From: Thalassolituus marinus
GTDB taxonomy: Bacteria; Pseudomonadota; Gammaproteobacteria; Pseudomonadales; Oceanobacteraceae
Assembly: GCF_020320395.1 (NCBI RefSeq)
Contig: NZ_JAEDAH010000043.1
Coordinates: forward strand, 1 to 64,000
Length of the DNA: 64,000 nt
Direction: 5' to 3'
Below are positions 44,119 through 51,897 of this stretch, piece after piece. Position numbers and translations under genes: made by a program. Under the pieces are notes generated by a model, which saw only the letters and a list, made by a program, of their open reading frames with translations, made no database searches and was not told the DNA's origin. Within the stretch, counting starts at the first letter, position 1, and each line of letters opens with the position of its first letter.

Positions 44119-45649
44119 ATTTAATGTCGAGCTTTTGCGCCAGTTTATGCAGATTGCTTGCATCAAGGGAAAATGCCCTTGCTGTTTTGCTCCAACTGCC
44201 TTTCTGGCGTTGCAACTCACGCATAATGACTACCCGCTGGAAATACTGTACCGCTTCTTTCATTGGCATGCCCTGCGTTGCAGAAATAATGGTTTCAGCT
44301 TTGTCGTCTGACATGAATAAGGCTGAATCCACCTCTGCTATATCAAGATCCAGCAGCCGGCTGTCGAGTGTGACAATATCGTGCTTTTGCGCACCCCGGC
44401 TTAAGGCCTTAATGGCGGCGCGGCTGATGGCATGTTCCAGCTCGCGTACATTACCTGGCCAGTTGTACTGCAGAAGAGAAGCGGATGCATCGGGACTCAG
44501 CCGCAGGCTGCGCAAACCAAGACGGGCTCTGTTCTGCTCGAGAAAATACCCCGCCAGCAATGGGATGTCTTTTTCGCGCTCACGCAGTGGTGGAATCGGG
44601 ACGGGATATACCGATAAACGATGATAAAGATCGGCACGGAAGGCACCGTCTTTAATCTGCCTGCGCAAGTCACGGTTAGTGGCGGCCACAATACGTACAT
44701 TGACCTGCTTCAGCTTATCACTGCCGAGGCGCTGAATTTCGCCATTCTGCAGTACCCGTAGTAATTTTGCCTGAACCGGCAGAGGGAGTTCGCCAACTTC
44801 ATCCAGAAAAAGTGTTCCTTTATCGGCGCTTTCAAAGCGACCTGCCCTGTCAGCTCCTGCGCCGGAAAACGCTCCTTTTACATGGCCGAACAGCTCGCTT
44901 TCTGCCAGATTTTCCGGTAGTGCTGCGCAATTAATGTATACCATAGGCCGGTTAGCCCGGTCTGATTTTCGATGCAGATAGGCAGCAAACAGTTCCTTAC
45001 CCACGCCGGTCTCACCGAGCAGAAGGACAGGAAGGTCGGACATGGCAACCACATCCAGTTCATGCCGTATGGCCTTAATGGCATCTGAGTGACCAATAAT
45101 GTCGCCGACTCCATCGGTATTGCCCATAACCGGATGTTCTGCAAGGCGGTTGCGTTGCAGAATGGAAATTTTTTCCTCCAGTGTATGCAGGCGGATAATC
45201 GTTTCAATAACCGGACGGCAAGTCTGAAGCTCGCTGAGCGTCTGTGTGAATGCGCCGGGGGTGAGGGAATCGAGCGTTAGCGCACCCCAGGCTTCGCCGT
45301 CACAGTAAAGTGGAATACCGATACAGTCATGCACTGGCAGGGGACTGCCGGGCTGACTTTCCAGCAGGCCATCATAGGGATCTGGCAGCGCGCTGTCTGT
45401 AGGAAAGCGCAGGCCGTCGGCGGAGGTCATAATCGCTGCCAGTCGCGGATGCTGCGCCAGCACAAAGCGTCTTCCCAGGGCTTCTTCAGCCAGACCGCAT
45501 GTGGCTTCTGGCTTAAGGAAATCACCCCGTAAGCGTAACAGCACAACAGCACCACAGTTAAAATGCTGCCGTATCAGCAAAGTGATTTTTTCGTAACAGC
45601 TTGTCGTGCACTCCTCGTTCATCAGTCTGATGAGGTCGCTAATAATCAT
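44117..45649 (-). CDS. norR: NorR, NO-responsive sigma54-dependent activator
   Basis: A 510-aa protein. The N-terminal GAF domain (about 1-170) matches E. coli NorR at GRRFVLAQHPRLAAI and RFPTDSALPDPYDGL, including the region around the NO-sensing iron site. The AAA+ domain (about 190-420) has Walker A GETGVGKE, the sigma54-contacting loop as GAFSGA instead of GAFTGA, and GTLFLDEVGELP. A Fis-type helix-turn-helix ends the protein. It is divergent from ric, whose upstream region carries three NorR-type sites and a sigma54 promoter. Confidence 0.94.
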   Translation of the reverse strand: MIISDLIRLMNEECTTSCYEKITLLIRQHFNCGAVVLLRLRGDFLKPEATCGLAEEALGRRFVLAQHPRLAAIMTSADGLRFPTDSALPDPYDGLLESQPGSPLPVHDCIGIPLYCDGEAWGALTLDSLTPGAFTQTLSELQTCRPVIETIIRLHTLEEKISILQRNRLAEHPVMGNTDGVGDIIGHSDAIKAIRHELDVVAMSDLPVLLLGETGVGKELFAAYLHRKSDRANRPMVYINCAALPENLAESELFGHVKGAFSGAGADRAGRFESADKGTLFLDEVGELPLPVQAKLLRVLQNGEIQRLGSDKLKQVNVRIVAATNRDLRRQIKDGAFRADLYHRLSVYPVPIPPLREREKDIPLLAGYFLEQNRARLGLRSLRLSPDASASLLQYNWPGNVRELEHAISRAAIKALSRGAQKHDIVTLDSRLLDLDIAEVDSALFMSDDKAETIISATQGMPMKEAVQYFQRVVIMRELQRQKGSWSKTARAFSLDASNLHKLAQKLDIK

Positions 45650-45661
45650 GGCTTTATTCCG

Positions 45662-45714
45662 GTAAAAATAACCTTTCAGTAAATATTACCCGGATTGATA
45701 ATGGTTTTTTATAC
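45662..45714 (+). promoter_or_regulatory. three NorR-type enhancer sites, GT-N7-AC
   Basis: GTAAAAATAAC (45662), GTAAATATTAC (45679) and GTTTTTTATAC (45704), each with GT-N7-AC and palindromic flanks. Three NorR sites are also needed at E. coli norVW. They lie in the norR-ric gap, 43-95 bp upstream of the sigma54 promoter. Confidence 0.7.
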
Positions 45715-45756
45715 CCACAAATTGCCTGAAATCAGATGGTTCCTGATCTCTGTAAC

Positions 45757-45771
45757 TGGCCTGAATTTTGC
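45757..45771 (+). promoter_or_regulatory. sigma54 (-24/-12) promoter of ric
   Basis: TGGCCTGAATTTTGC fits TGGCAC-N5-TTGC with the invariant GG and GC correctly spaced. The predicted start is about 22 bp before the ric ATG at 45805. Confidence 0.75.
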
Positions 45772-45804
45772 TGACTTAATATAAAAATCATAAGCGGAGA
45801 TTCT

Positions 45805-46488
45805 ATGGAAATGTTACAGCGTCCACTGTGTGAAGTGGCAACCAGCGTACCTGGTGCATCCGGTATTTTGCGCACCTTTAATATTAACTTCTGTACCCAG
45901 GGGGATGTCTCGCTTGCTCAGGCGTTGCAGTCCTGTGGCGCTGATGTGCAGGAGGTGACCGGGAAGATCCTTAGCGTGGCCGACGAAACCGATATCAAAG
46001 ACTGGTCTGAATACTCAAGTAAAGAACTGATCTCATATATTCTTGAACGTTTTCACGAGCGCCACCGTCAACAGTTACCTGAGCTGATTATGCTGGCCAC
46101 AAAAGTGGAACGTGTACACAGTGATTCATCGGCATGTCCGCATGGATTATCTGCTCTGTTGCGTGACGTGAAGGCGGATCTGGAAAATCACATGCAGAAA
46201 GAAGAACAGATACTGTTTCCTATGCTGGCAGGTGGCATGTATCCCGGTGGACCTATCAGTGTGATGCAGGGTGAGCACGACGATCATCTGCAAACCATTG
46301 CCGACATTCTGCGCATAACCAATGAGCTGCAGTTACCCTCAGGAGCCTGCACCAGCTGGCGCAATCTGTACCTGGGGCTTACCGGGCTGATCGACGATCT
46401 GATGGAGCACATTACACTGGAGAATTACTTCCTGTTCGTGCCCGGGCGTCAGGTCAGAGATGGTTCATGCTGCGGCTGTTGCCAGTAA
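45805..46488 (+). CDS. ytfE: RIC/YtfE-type di-iron iron-sulfur cluster repair protein
   Basis: A 227-aa protein. An N-terminal ScdA-like domain (about 15-55, with INFCTQGDVSLAQAL) precedes a hemerythrin-like domain. The di-iron ligands are seen in RFHERHRQQLPEL, HMQKEEQILFPML, GEHDDHLQTI and LMEHITLENYFLF. It repairs Fe-S clusters damaged by nitric oxide, or releases NO-bound iron. It ends in an unusual cysteine-rich CCGCCQ tail. NorR/sigma54 sites upstream fit induction by NO. Confidence 0.93.
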   Translation: MEMLQRPLCEVATSVPGASGILRTFNINFCTQGDVSLAQALQSCGADVQEVTGKILSVADETDIKDWSEYSSKELISYILERFHERHRQQLPELIMLATKVERVHSDSSACPHGLSALLRDVKADLENHMQKEEQILFPMLAGGMYPGGPISVMQGEHDDHLQTIADILRITNELQLPSGACTSWRNLYLGLTGLIDDLMEHITLENYFLFVPGRQVRDGSCCGCCQ

Positions 46489-46698
46489 TCTGGCCTGAGG
46501 CCGGGTGGTATACCTCTAAATTTCCGTTGCCTGTGAATGGAGGCTGCATACACTGAAAGGGTTGCCGATGGCCCTCGACCGGATGAATCTTCCGGGGGCG
46601 TGAAAAATCTCCATTATCGCAGCATTTGAGGGTTAGGTTATGGAGAATGTAGCGGTCGGGTCATCGGGCTTATTCTGAATAAAGTTACCGGGTGAATC

Positions 46699-47103
46699 AT
46701 GCAGATCGAAAGTTACGAAGACCTGATTATGGCAGCCATGGAGCAGCCAGAGCCTCAGCGTCTGCTCTTTGTCTTTGCAAAATCAGAAATGCCGGAAGGG
46801 TACAGCAGTGAGCAGCAGGAGCGTTTCGATCGTGGTGAGGGGGGCGTGCTGACTCCGGTGTTATGTGTAGACAAACTGCCTGGTGAGGCGATGCATTTTC
46901 ACGAGCTGGTGCAAGAGTCAGAAAATACGGGTATTCACTGGGATGTAGCCTTTGTAGGCGCCATGGCTGGTCGTGCCGGTTTCCCGCCGTCATCAGATGA
47001 GGCAGGTCAGCCTCTTCAGCTGATGATGAGTAATATCAACTCGGGCATGGTTGCGCATTTGCTTACTTTTAATCGTAAGGGCGAAATGATAGCGCTGTTC
47101 TGA
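46699..47103 (+). CDS. conserved 134-aa protein of unknown function
   Basis: A soluble protein with the pattern PEPQRLLFVFAKSEMPEG near the start, LTPVLCVDKLP, and WDVAFVGAMAGRAG..PSSDEA. I recall similar proteins labelled ribonucleotide reductase subunit alpha in database entries; this one has none of the cysteine or radical motifs of RNR, so that label should not be trusted. It lies between ric and ubiT in an NO/anaerobic neighbourhood. Confidence 0.7.
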   Translation: MQIESYEDLIMAAMEQPEPQRLLFVFAKSEMPEGYSSEQQERFDRGEGGVLTPVLCVDKLPGEAMHFHELVQESENTGIHWDVAFVGAMAGRAGFPPSSDEAGQPLQLMMSNINSGMVAHLLTFNRKGEMIALF

Positions 47104-47130
47104 TATCTGTCTGTTCCCGGCTGCACGCGC

Positions 47131-47613
47131 TTATGGTGTGTGCAGCTGGATTTTTTTCAGCAAGTGGCTGACCCTTTCCGGTAAACGTTCTGCCGGATCA
47201 ATTCTGTCGAGAAGATTCTTGATTTCCAGACCCAGCTCAGTGTCGCCGGTAATCAGCAGTCGACGGTGGAAGAAAAGGGTATCCGGGTCTGCGTTGCGGT
47301 TTACGATGTCCAGTATGCTCTGTAAGTCGGCCCTGAGTCTCACTTCTTCTGCTTTTGCAGGTATGTTTACCTGTAGTTTCTTTGCGTCTGATGTCACGCT
47401 GAAGCAAAAATCGAGGTCGGGTATTTCAATACGCGCAACACGCTTATCAAGAAATGAAAAATCGCCGGATTTGATCTCTGGTTTCAGTATTCTGTTAAGC
47501 ATTTTACTGATTACTGCTTTCTGAACTGAGGAAGGTGCCTTCTGGCAGAAGATACGCATGATTTTCAGCAGTGAATAGCTTATACCGGGAAGTGCACGGT
47601 TCTCAGTTGGCAT
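47131..47613 (-). CDS. ubiT: UbiT, SCP2-domain factor for O2-independent ubiquinone synthesis
   Basis: A 160-aa protein whose centre is an SCP2-like lipid-binding domain (FSFLDKRVARIEIPDL, then RADLQSILDIVNRNADPDTLFFHRRL, and ITGDTELGLEIKNLLD, read in pieces). UbiT replaces UbiJ in the anaerobic ubiquinone pathway. It is divergent from ubiU-ubiV, the usual arrangement. The window thus holds both UbiJ and UbiT. Confidence 0.9.
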   Translation of the reverse strand: MPTENRALPGISYSLLKIMRIFCQKAPSSVQKAVISKMLNRILKPEIKSGDFSFLDKRVARIEIPDLDFCFSVTSDAKKLQVNIPAKAEEVRLRADLQSILDIVNRNADPDTLFFHRRLLITGDTELGLEIKNLLDRIDPAERLPERVSHLLKKIQLHTP

Positions 47614-47803
47614 GGAATAGCTCCCTGAATTAAAACAGCGTCAGCTGTATGAATCTGATCTGAGATCATAGCGCATACTAGATTGGCAGCGTTTATCGGG
47701 CAAAATCCCCTTGTGGGTATTTTTTCTTTACCCCCATGTATTTTTTGCCAATACATGCCTTAGCTCTAATATTGCGGTTGACCAATTAAAAAGAGAGCAG
47801 CTT

Positions 47804-48799
47804 ATGGAGTTGCTTTGTCCAGCGGGAAGTCTTCCGGCTTTGAAGGCCGCGATTAATCAGGGAGCCGATGCGGTGTACGTTGGTTTGCGTGATGAGACCA
47901 ATGCCCGCCATTTTGCTGGCCTGAATTTCAATAAGGATAATCTGCAGGAGGCTGTGCGTTACGTACATGCAAGTAAACGGCGGATTCACGTGGCCATCAA
48001 TACGTTTGCGCATCCGGATAACTGGGCGCTTTGGCAGCAGGCGGTCGATGCCGCGGTTCATGCTGGTGTTGATGTACTGATTCTGGCGGATATTTCTTTA
48101 CTGGCGTACGCCGCTGAACATCATCCCCATGTCGAAAAGCATCTGTCGGTTCAGGCCTCTGCAACCAATCCGGCGGCGATTGATTTTTACCGGCAATTTG
48201 GCATAAAGCGCGTGGTGTTGCCACGTGTTCTGTCAATGCCGCAGGTTCGTGCTCTGTCCCGTACCTGTGACATGGAGCTTGAAGTATTCGCCTTTGGCAG
48301 TCTCTGTATTATGGCGGAGGGGCGGTGCTATCTCAGTTCTTATATGACCGGCGAGTCACCCAATACCGCAGGTGCCTGTTCGCCCGCTACATTCGTACGC
48401 TGGGACGAGCAGGCCGATGGGACACTGGAGTCGCGCCTCAATGGCGTGATGATTGATCGCTTCCGTGAGGACGAGAAGGCAGGCTATCCAACCTTGTGTA
48501 AGGGCCGGTTTTCTGTTGGTGATGAGCTCTATCATGTACTGGAAGAGCCGACCAGCCTGAATACCCTGGAGTTATTGCCCGAGCTTTATCAGGAAAATAT
48601 TGCCTCGCTGAAAATCGAAGGGCGGCAGCGCAGTCCCGCGTACGTGGAGAAAATTACCCGGATATGGCGTCAGGCGATTGATCTGGTGAAAGAAAGTCCG
48701 GATCACTATGCCGTGCGTGAGGAATGGAATCAGGTTGTCAGTTCGTTATCTGAAGGGTGTCAGACAACGCTCGGAGCTTATCACCGGAAGTGGAAGTAA
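47804..48799 (+). CDS. ubiU: UbiU, peptidase U32-family Fe-S protein for anaerobic ubiquinone synthesis
   Basis: A 331-aa protein read from the ATG at 47804 (MELLCPAGSLPALKAA); a longer frame to 47711 lacks an RBS. U32-family features: AINQGADAVYVGLRD, and the cluster cysteines in GSLCIMAEGRCYLS, GACSPATF and TLCKGRF. UbiU and UbiV form a 4Fe-4S heterodimer that supports O2-independent hydroxylation of the quinone ring. Stops 3 bases before ubiV. Confidence 0.93.
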   Translation: MELLCPAGSLPALKAAINQGADAVYVGLRDETNARHFAGLNFNKDNLQEAVRYVHASKRRIHVAINTFAHPDNWALWQQAVDAAVHAGVDVLILADISLLAYAAEHHPHVEKHLSVQASATNPAAIDFYRQFGIKRVVLPRVLSMPQVRALSRTCDMELEVFAFGSLCIMAEGRCYLSSYMTGESPNTAGACSPATFVRWDEQADGTLESRLNGVMIDRFREDEKAGYPTLCKGRFSVGDELYHVLEEPTSLNTLELLPELYQENIASLKIEGRQRSPAYVEKITRIWRQAIDLVKESPDHYAVREEWNQVVSSLSEGCQTTLGAYHRKWK

Positions 48800-48802
48800 A
48801 TT

Positions 48803-49702
48803 ATGAAAATTTCACTGGGCCCCATTTTGTATTACTGGCCAAAAGAAAAGGTCGAAGCTTTCTACCGCGATGTCGCCGACAGTTCTGACATTGATGTGGT
48901 TTACCTGGGTGAAACGGTATGCCCGAAGCGCAGCGAGTTGTTTCTCAAAGATTATCTCGATATTGCCCATCAGCTGCGGGAGGCCGGTAAGCAGGTGCGT
49001 TTGTCGACCATGACCTTACTGGAGTCGCCGGGCATGGTCAGAGATCTGGTGCGCTGCATTGATAGTGGCGAGTTTATGGTAGAAGCCAATGACATGGGCG
49101 CGGTATTTCTTGCTCAGCAAAAAGGTGTTCCCTTCGTCGCCGGTGCCGCCATTAACTGTTACAACCAGCACACACTGAAATATCTGGTTAATGCGGGCAT
49201 GCAGTGCTGGGTGATGCCGGTTGAGCTGTCAAGGGAATGGTTGGCGGATATTCTGAGTCAGGATGTTGTGCAGGATATCCGCAGCTGCTTCGATGTCGAA
49301 GTTTTTGCCTTTGGTCACATGCCTCTGGCCTGGTCAGCACGCTGCTTTACTGCCCGCTCGGAAAATCGCGCTAAAGATCAGTGCGGGCTGTGCTGTATAA
49401 ATTATCCGTGTGGGCGCAGTGTTACCAGTCAGGATGGGCATCAGGTGTTTATTCTTAATGGTATTCAGACCCAGTCCGGACACAGATATAACCTGATTAA
49501 CCAATTACAGCATATGCATGGTCTGGTCGATGTGGTGCGGCTGAGTCCGCAGGTGGAAGATACGTTGTTATGGGCAAAGCGTTTTCGTAATAATCTGAAT
49601 GGCGGACAGAACTACTGTCTGGGGGAATTTGAAAGTAACGGCTACTGGCTTAAACTGCCGGGTATGTCCCGTATGGAATCTGTAAGTCATTATGAAAGCT
49701 GA
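48803..49702 (+). CDS. ubiV: UbiV, Fe-S partner of UbiU
   Basis: A 299-aa U32-family protein with the cluster cysteines in ETVCPKR (about 38), WSARCFTAR (about 176) and the C..CCINYPC region (about 190). Partner of UbiU in anaerobic ubiquinone synthesis. It overlaps mogA by 11 nt. Confidence 0.93.
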   Translation: MKISLGPILYYWPKEKVEAFYRDVADSSDIDVVYLGETVCPKRSELFLKDYLDIAHQLREAGKQVRLSTMTLLESPGMVRDLVRCIDSGEFMVEANDMGAVFLAQQKGVPFVAGAAINCYNQHTLKYLVNAGMQCWVMPVELSREWLADILSQDVVQDIRSCFDVEVFAFGHMPLAWSARCFTARSENRAKDQCGLCCINYPCGRSVTSQDGHQVFILNGIQTQSGHRYNLINQLQHMHGLVDVVRLSPQVEDTLLWAKRFRNNLNGGQNYCLGEFESNGYWLKLPGMSRMESVSHYES

Positions 49703-50225
49703 AGCCCGCATTGGAATTCTCACTGTAAGCGATCGCGCCAGCGCCGGAGTCTATGAAGACCTCTCTGGTGCGACTATCCGCGAAACGCTTTCTGAGTACC
49801 TGACGTCTGCATGGCAGGCTGTTTATCGTGTTATTCCTGACGAGCAACCACTGATTGAGAAAACCTTACGCGAGCTCACGGACGATGAAGGTTGTTGCCT
49901 GGTCGTGACTACCGGTGGTACCGGCCCTGCTGCGCGGGATGTGACGCCGGAGGCCACTGAGGCCGTATGTGATCGCATGATGCCAGGCTTTGGCGAGCTG
50001 ATGCGTATGGAATCTCTTAAATACGTACCGACAGCAATATTGTCGCGCCAGACAGCGGGGCTCAGAGGGGGTTCTCTTATTGTTAATTTGCCAGGAAAGC
50101 CAAAAGCCATCCGCCAGTGTCTTGACGCAGTCTTTCCGGCCATCCCATACTGTATTGATCTTATGGATGGACCGTTTCTGGAGTGTGACGAAGCTGTCAT
50201 AAAAGCATTTCGTCCGGCAAAATAG
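49692..50225 (+). CDS. mogA: MogA/MoaB molybdopterin adenylyltransferase
   Basis: A 177-aa protein with MogA motifs: SDRASAGVYEDLSG near the start, TTGGTGPAARDVTPEAT (about 76-92), PGFGELMR, LSRQTAGLRGGSLIVNLPGKPKA in pieces, and PYCIDLMDGP. It adenylates molybdopterin before molybdate insertion. It is slightly shorter than E. coli MogA (195 aa) through a missing internal segment. Sharing an operon with ubiUV ties cofactor supply to quinone supply for nitrate reductase. Confidence 0.9.
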   Translation: MKAEARIGILTVSDRASAGVYEDLSGATIRETLSEYLTSAWQAVYRVIPDEQPLIEKTLRELTDDEGCCLVVTTGGTGPAARDVTPEATEAVCDRMMPGFGELMRMESLKYVPTAILSRQTAGLRGGSLIVNLPGKPKAIRQCLDAVFPAIPYCIDLMDGPFLECDEAVIKAFRPAK

Positions 50226-50250
50226 CGCAGCTTTATCAAACTCTTGTGGG

Positions 50251-50266
50251 TACTCATAACGGGGTA
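50251..50266. promoter_or_regulatory. NarL/NarP 7-2-7 site ahead of the NarK paralogue
   Basis: TACTCAT-AA-CGGGGTA is a 7-2-7 inverted heptamer pair. Further half sites (GTGGGTA ending at 50252, TACCCTG from 50273) overlap or follow it. It lies about 100 bp before the ATG at 50354. Confidence 0.65.
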
Positions 50267-50353
50267 TGTCGATACCCTGCGTGCCCTCTGCTTCAGGTGG
50301 CCAGGTCTGCGATAATAAAAATTGATACCCCGTGACATGGGGCGGGAATTTTT

Positions 50354-51886
50354 ATGCTCAGAACTTCCGGTCCAGTGCGGGCTCTGTTTAATAATGCTGC
50401 AGACAGTAGATCTACTAAAACTCCACCTATCCGGAACGATATTTCTGCGTTAATGGCGGGCTCTGCAATATGGATGTTGTGGAGTGTGCTGGTTGTTATT
50501 ATTTTTGATACCGGCTATCCATTTTCCATCAGTGAGCTTTTTTTCCTGATAGCGACCGCCGGCCTCAGTGGCACCTGTGTTCGCCTTGGCAGCGGTTTCC
50601 TCGTGCAGAATGCACCGCTTGCTGTTGTTTGGTTTGTGAGTCTGCTGCTGCTTATATTGCCCTTGTCACTGTTGATGGGCGCATTTATTTCTCCATCGCC
50701 ATCCTTCTGGCAGTTTCAGCTTGCTGCTCTCAGTTCTGGGGTAGGAGCGGTTTTTTTGCCGCTTCGTACCTGCATGACGGACTTTGGTCAGAGCACTGCA
50801 CGTATCGAGCAGGAGGCGCGTTCAGCTCTGGCGGACAGTGGACTTATTGTGGCCCAGGTCGTGCTGCCTGTTCTTGGCTTTCTGCCGTTGGCAGGTTGGC
50901 TGACGACGCTGCCACTGGAGTACAACAGCAGCCATGTTCTGGGGCGGATTTCTGCTGGTTCTGGCTTCAGTATTTTTGCAGCCCTATCCGTGTTTTTTTT
51001 GTTGCTTCTGATCGCAATTTTCCGTGCGCTGCCAGCCTTTCTTGGTGAACGGCGCAAAGTACTTACCATTTTACGCACCTTGTTGATTTATACGGTTCTG
51101 ATGGGGATCTGTTTTTTTCTGTTATCTGGCGTCGGTGGCACAGGCCCGTTGGGGAATATTATACTGGCTGGACTTCTGATTGTTGTCATAACGCTTTTCC
51201 TGCTGCTTATGGTGTTTTCGCGAATTCCCCGTGGAAGGGAAAGTGGATTCTTACCCATGGTGGTCAATCGCAAGTTACAGCTGCTCTCTCTTCTGCATCT
51301 GATGGGAGCTGGGTCTATGCTGGGTTTTTCTGCGTCTCTGCCGTTGCTGGGAAAGGAGTTCTTTGATCTGCAGTGGGCAGGTGGCGATATTTATCTCAGC
51401 AATCCTCTGGGTTCTGGTGTGTTGACGTATGTGTGGCTTCTGCCTGTTGTCGCTATTATCACCCGTGGTATCAGCGCCTGGTTGGCAAGATACTACAAGC
51501 CAGAACGGATTAATCAGTCTGCTTTGCTTCTGATGCTGGTGAGCGTCAGCATGCTGACGGTGAGTCTTGAGTATCTCGCCGATAACAGTAGCTACACAAC
51601 TTTATTTTTGTTGGTTTTACTGTTTTTTATCGGTTCCGGTCTGTCAGCGGGTAGCGTTTTTTATCAGATATCAAGAGCCTTTCCGGCGGCTACTATGCAT
51701 CAGGTTCTGATCTGTATTAGCGGGATTTCATCCTTCGGCGTTTTCTATATCGCCAATATGTTTTCCAGTCAGCATGATATGCAGCATCCCGAATTTATTC
51801 TTTATAGTTTTTCGGTATTTTATGGTGTCGGGATGCTGCTTAACTGGTTCTTCTTCTTGCGCAGGAAAAGTGATTTGTCATTCTGA
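50354..51886 (+). CDS. divergent NarK-family (MFS) membrane protein
   Basis: A 510-aa protein with about 12 TM helices. NarK-family landmarks are recognisable but altered: GLSGTCVRLGSGFL stands for the usual GLSGATLRIPASF; LSSGVGAVFLPL replaces the glycine-rich signature GGGNFA; ISGISSFGVFYIAN replaces AGLGNFGV. Two arginines at likely nitrate-binding positions (CVRLG and IITRGISAW) are kept. It is a nitrate/nitrite transporter relative whose transport function is uncertain; a sensing or regulatory role is possible. Convergent with narX and preceded by a NarL-type site. Confidence 0.75.
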   Translation: MLRTSGPVRALFNNAADSRSTKTPPIRNDISALMAGSAIWMLWSVLVVIIFDTGYPFSISELFFLIATAGLSGTCVRLGSGFLVQNAPLAVVWFVSLLLLILPLSLLMGAFISPSPSFWQFQLAALSSGVGAVFLPLRTCMTDFGQSTARIEQEARSALADSGLIVAQVVLPVLGFLPLAGWLTTLPLEYNSSHVLGRISAGSGFSIFAALSVFFLLLLIAIFRALPAFLGERRKVLTILRTLLIYTVLMGICFFLLSGVGGTGPLGNIILAGLLIVVITLFLLLMVFSRIPRGRESGFLPMVVNRKLQLLSLLHLMGAGSMLGFSASLPLLGKEFFDLQWAGGDIYLSNPLGSGVLTYVWLLPVVAIITRGISAWLARYYKPERINQSALLLMLVSVSMLTVSLEYLADNSSYTTLFLLVLLFFIGSGLSAGSVFYQISRAFPAATMHQVLICISGISSFGVFYIANMFSSQHDMQHPEFILYSFSVFYGVGMLLNWFFFLRRKSDLSF

Positions 51887-51897
51887 AATATGCTTTA

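Noticed and set aside
46500-46698. Small RNA or riboswitch in the gap after ric
   Set aside because: Short GC hairpins are visible, but no recognisable RNA family or terminator supports a call.
47655-47675. Possible FNR box ahead of ubiU (CTGAT-N5-ATCAT)
   Set aside because: Half-site spacing is 5 instead of 4 and both halves deviate; not strong enough to call.
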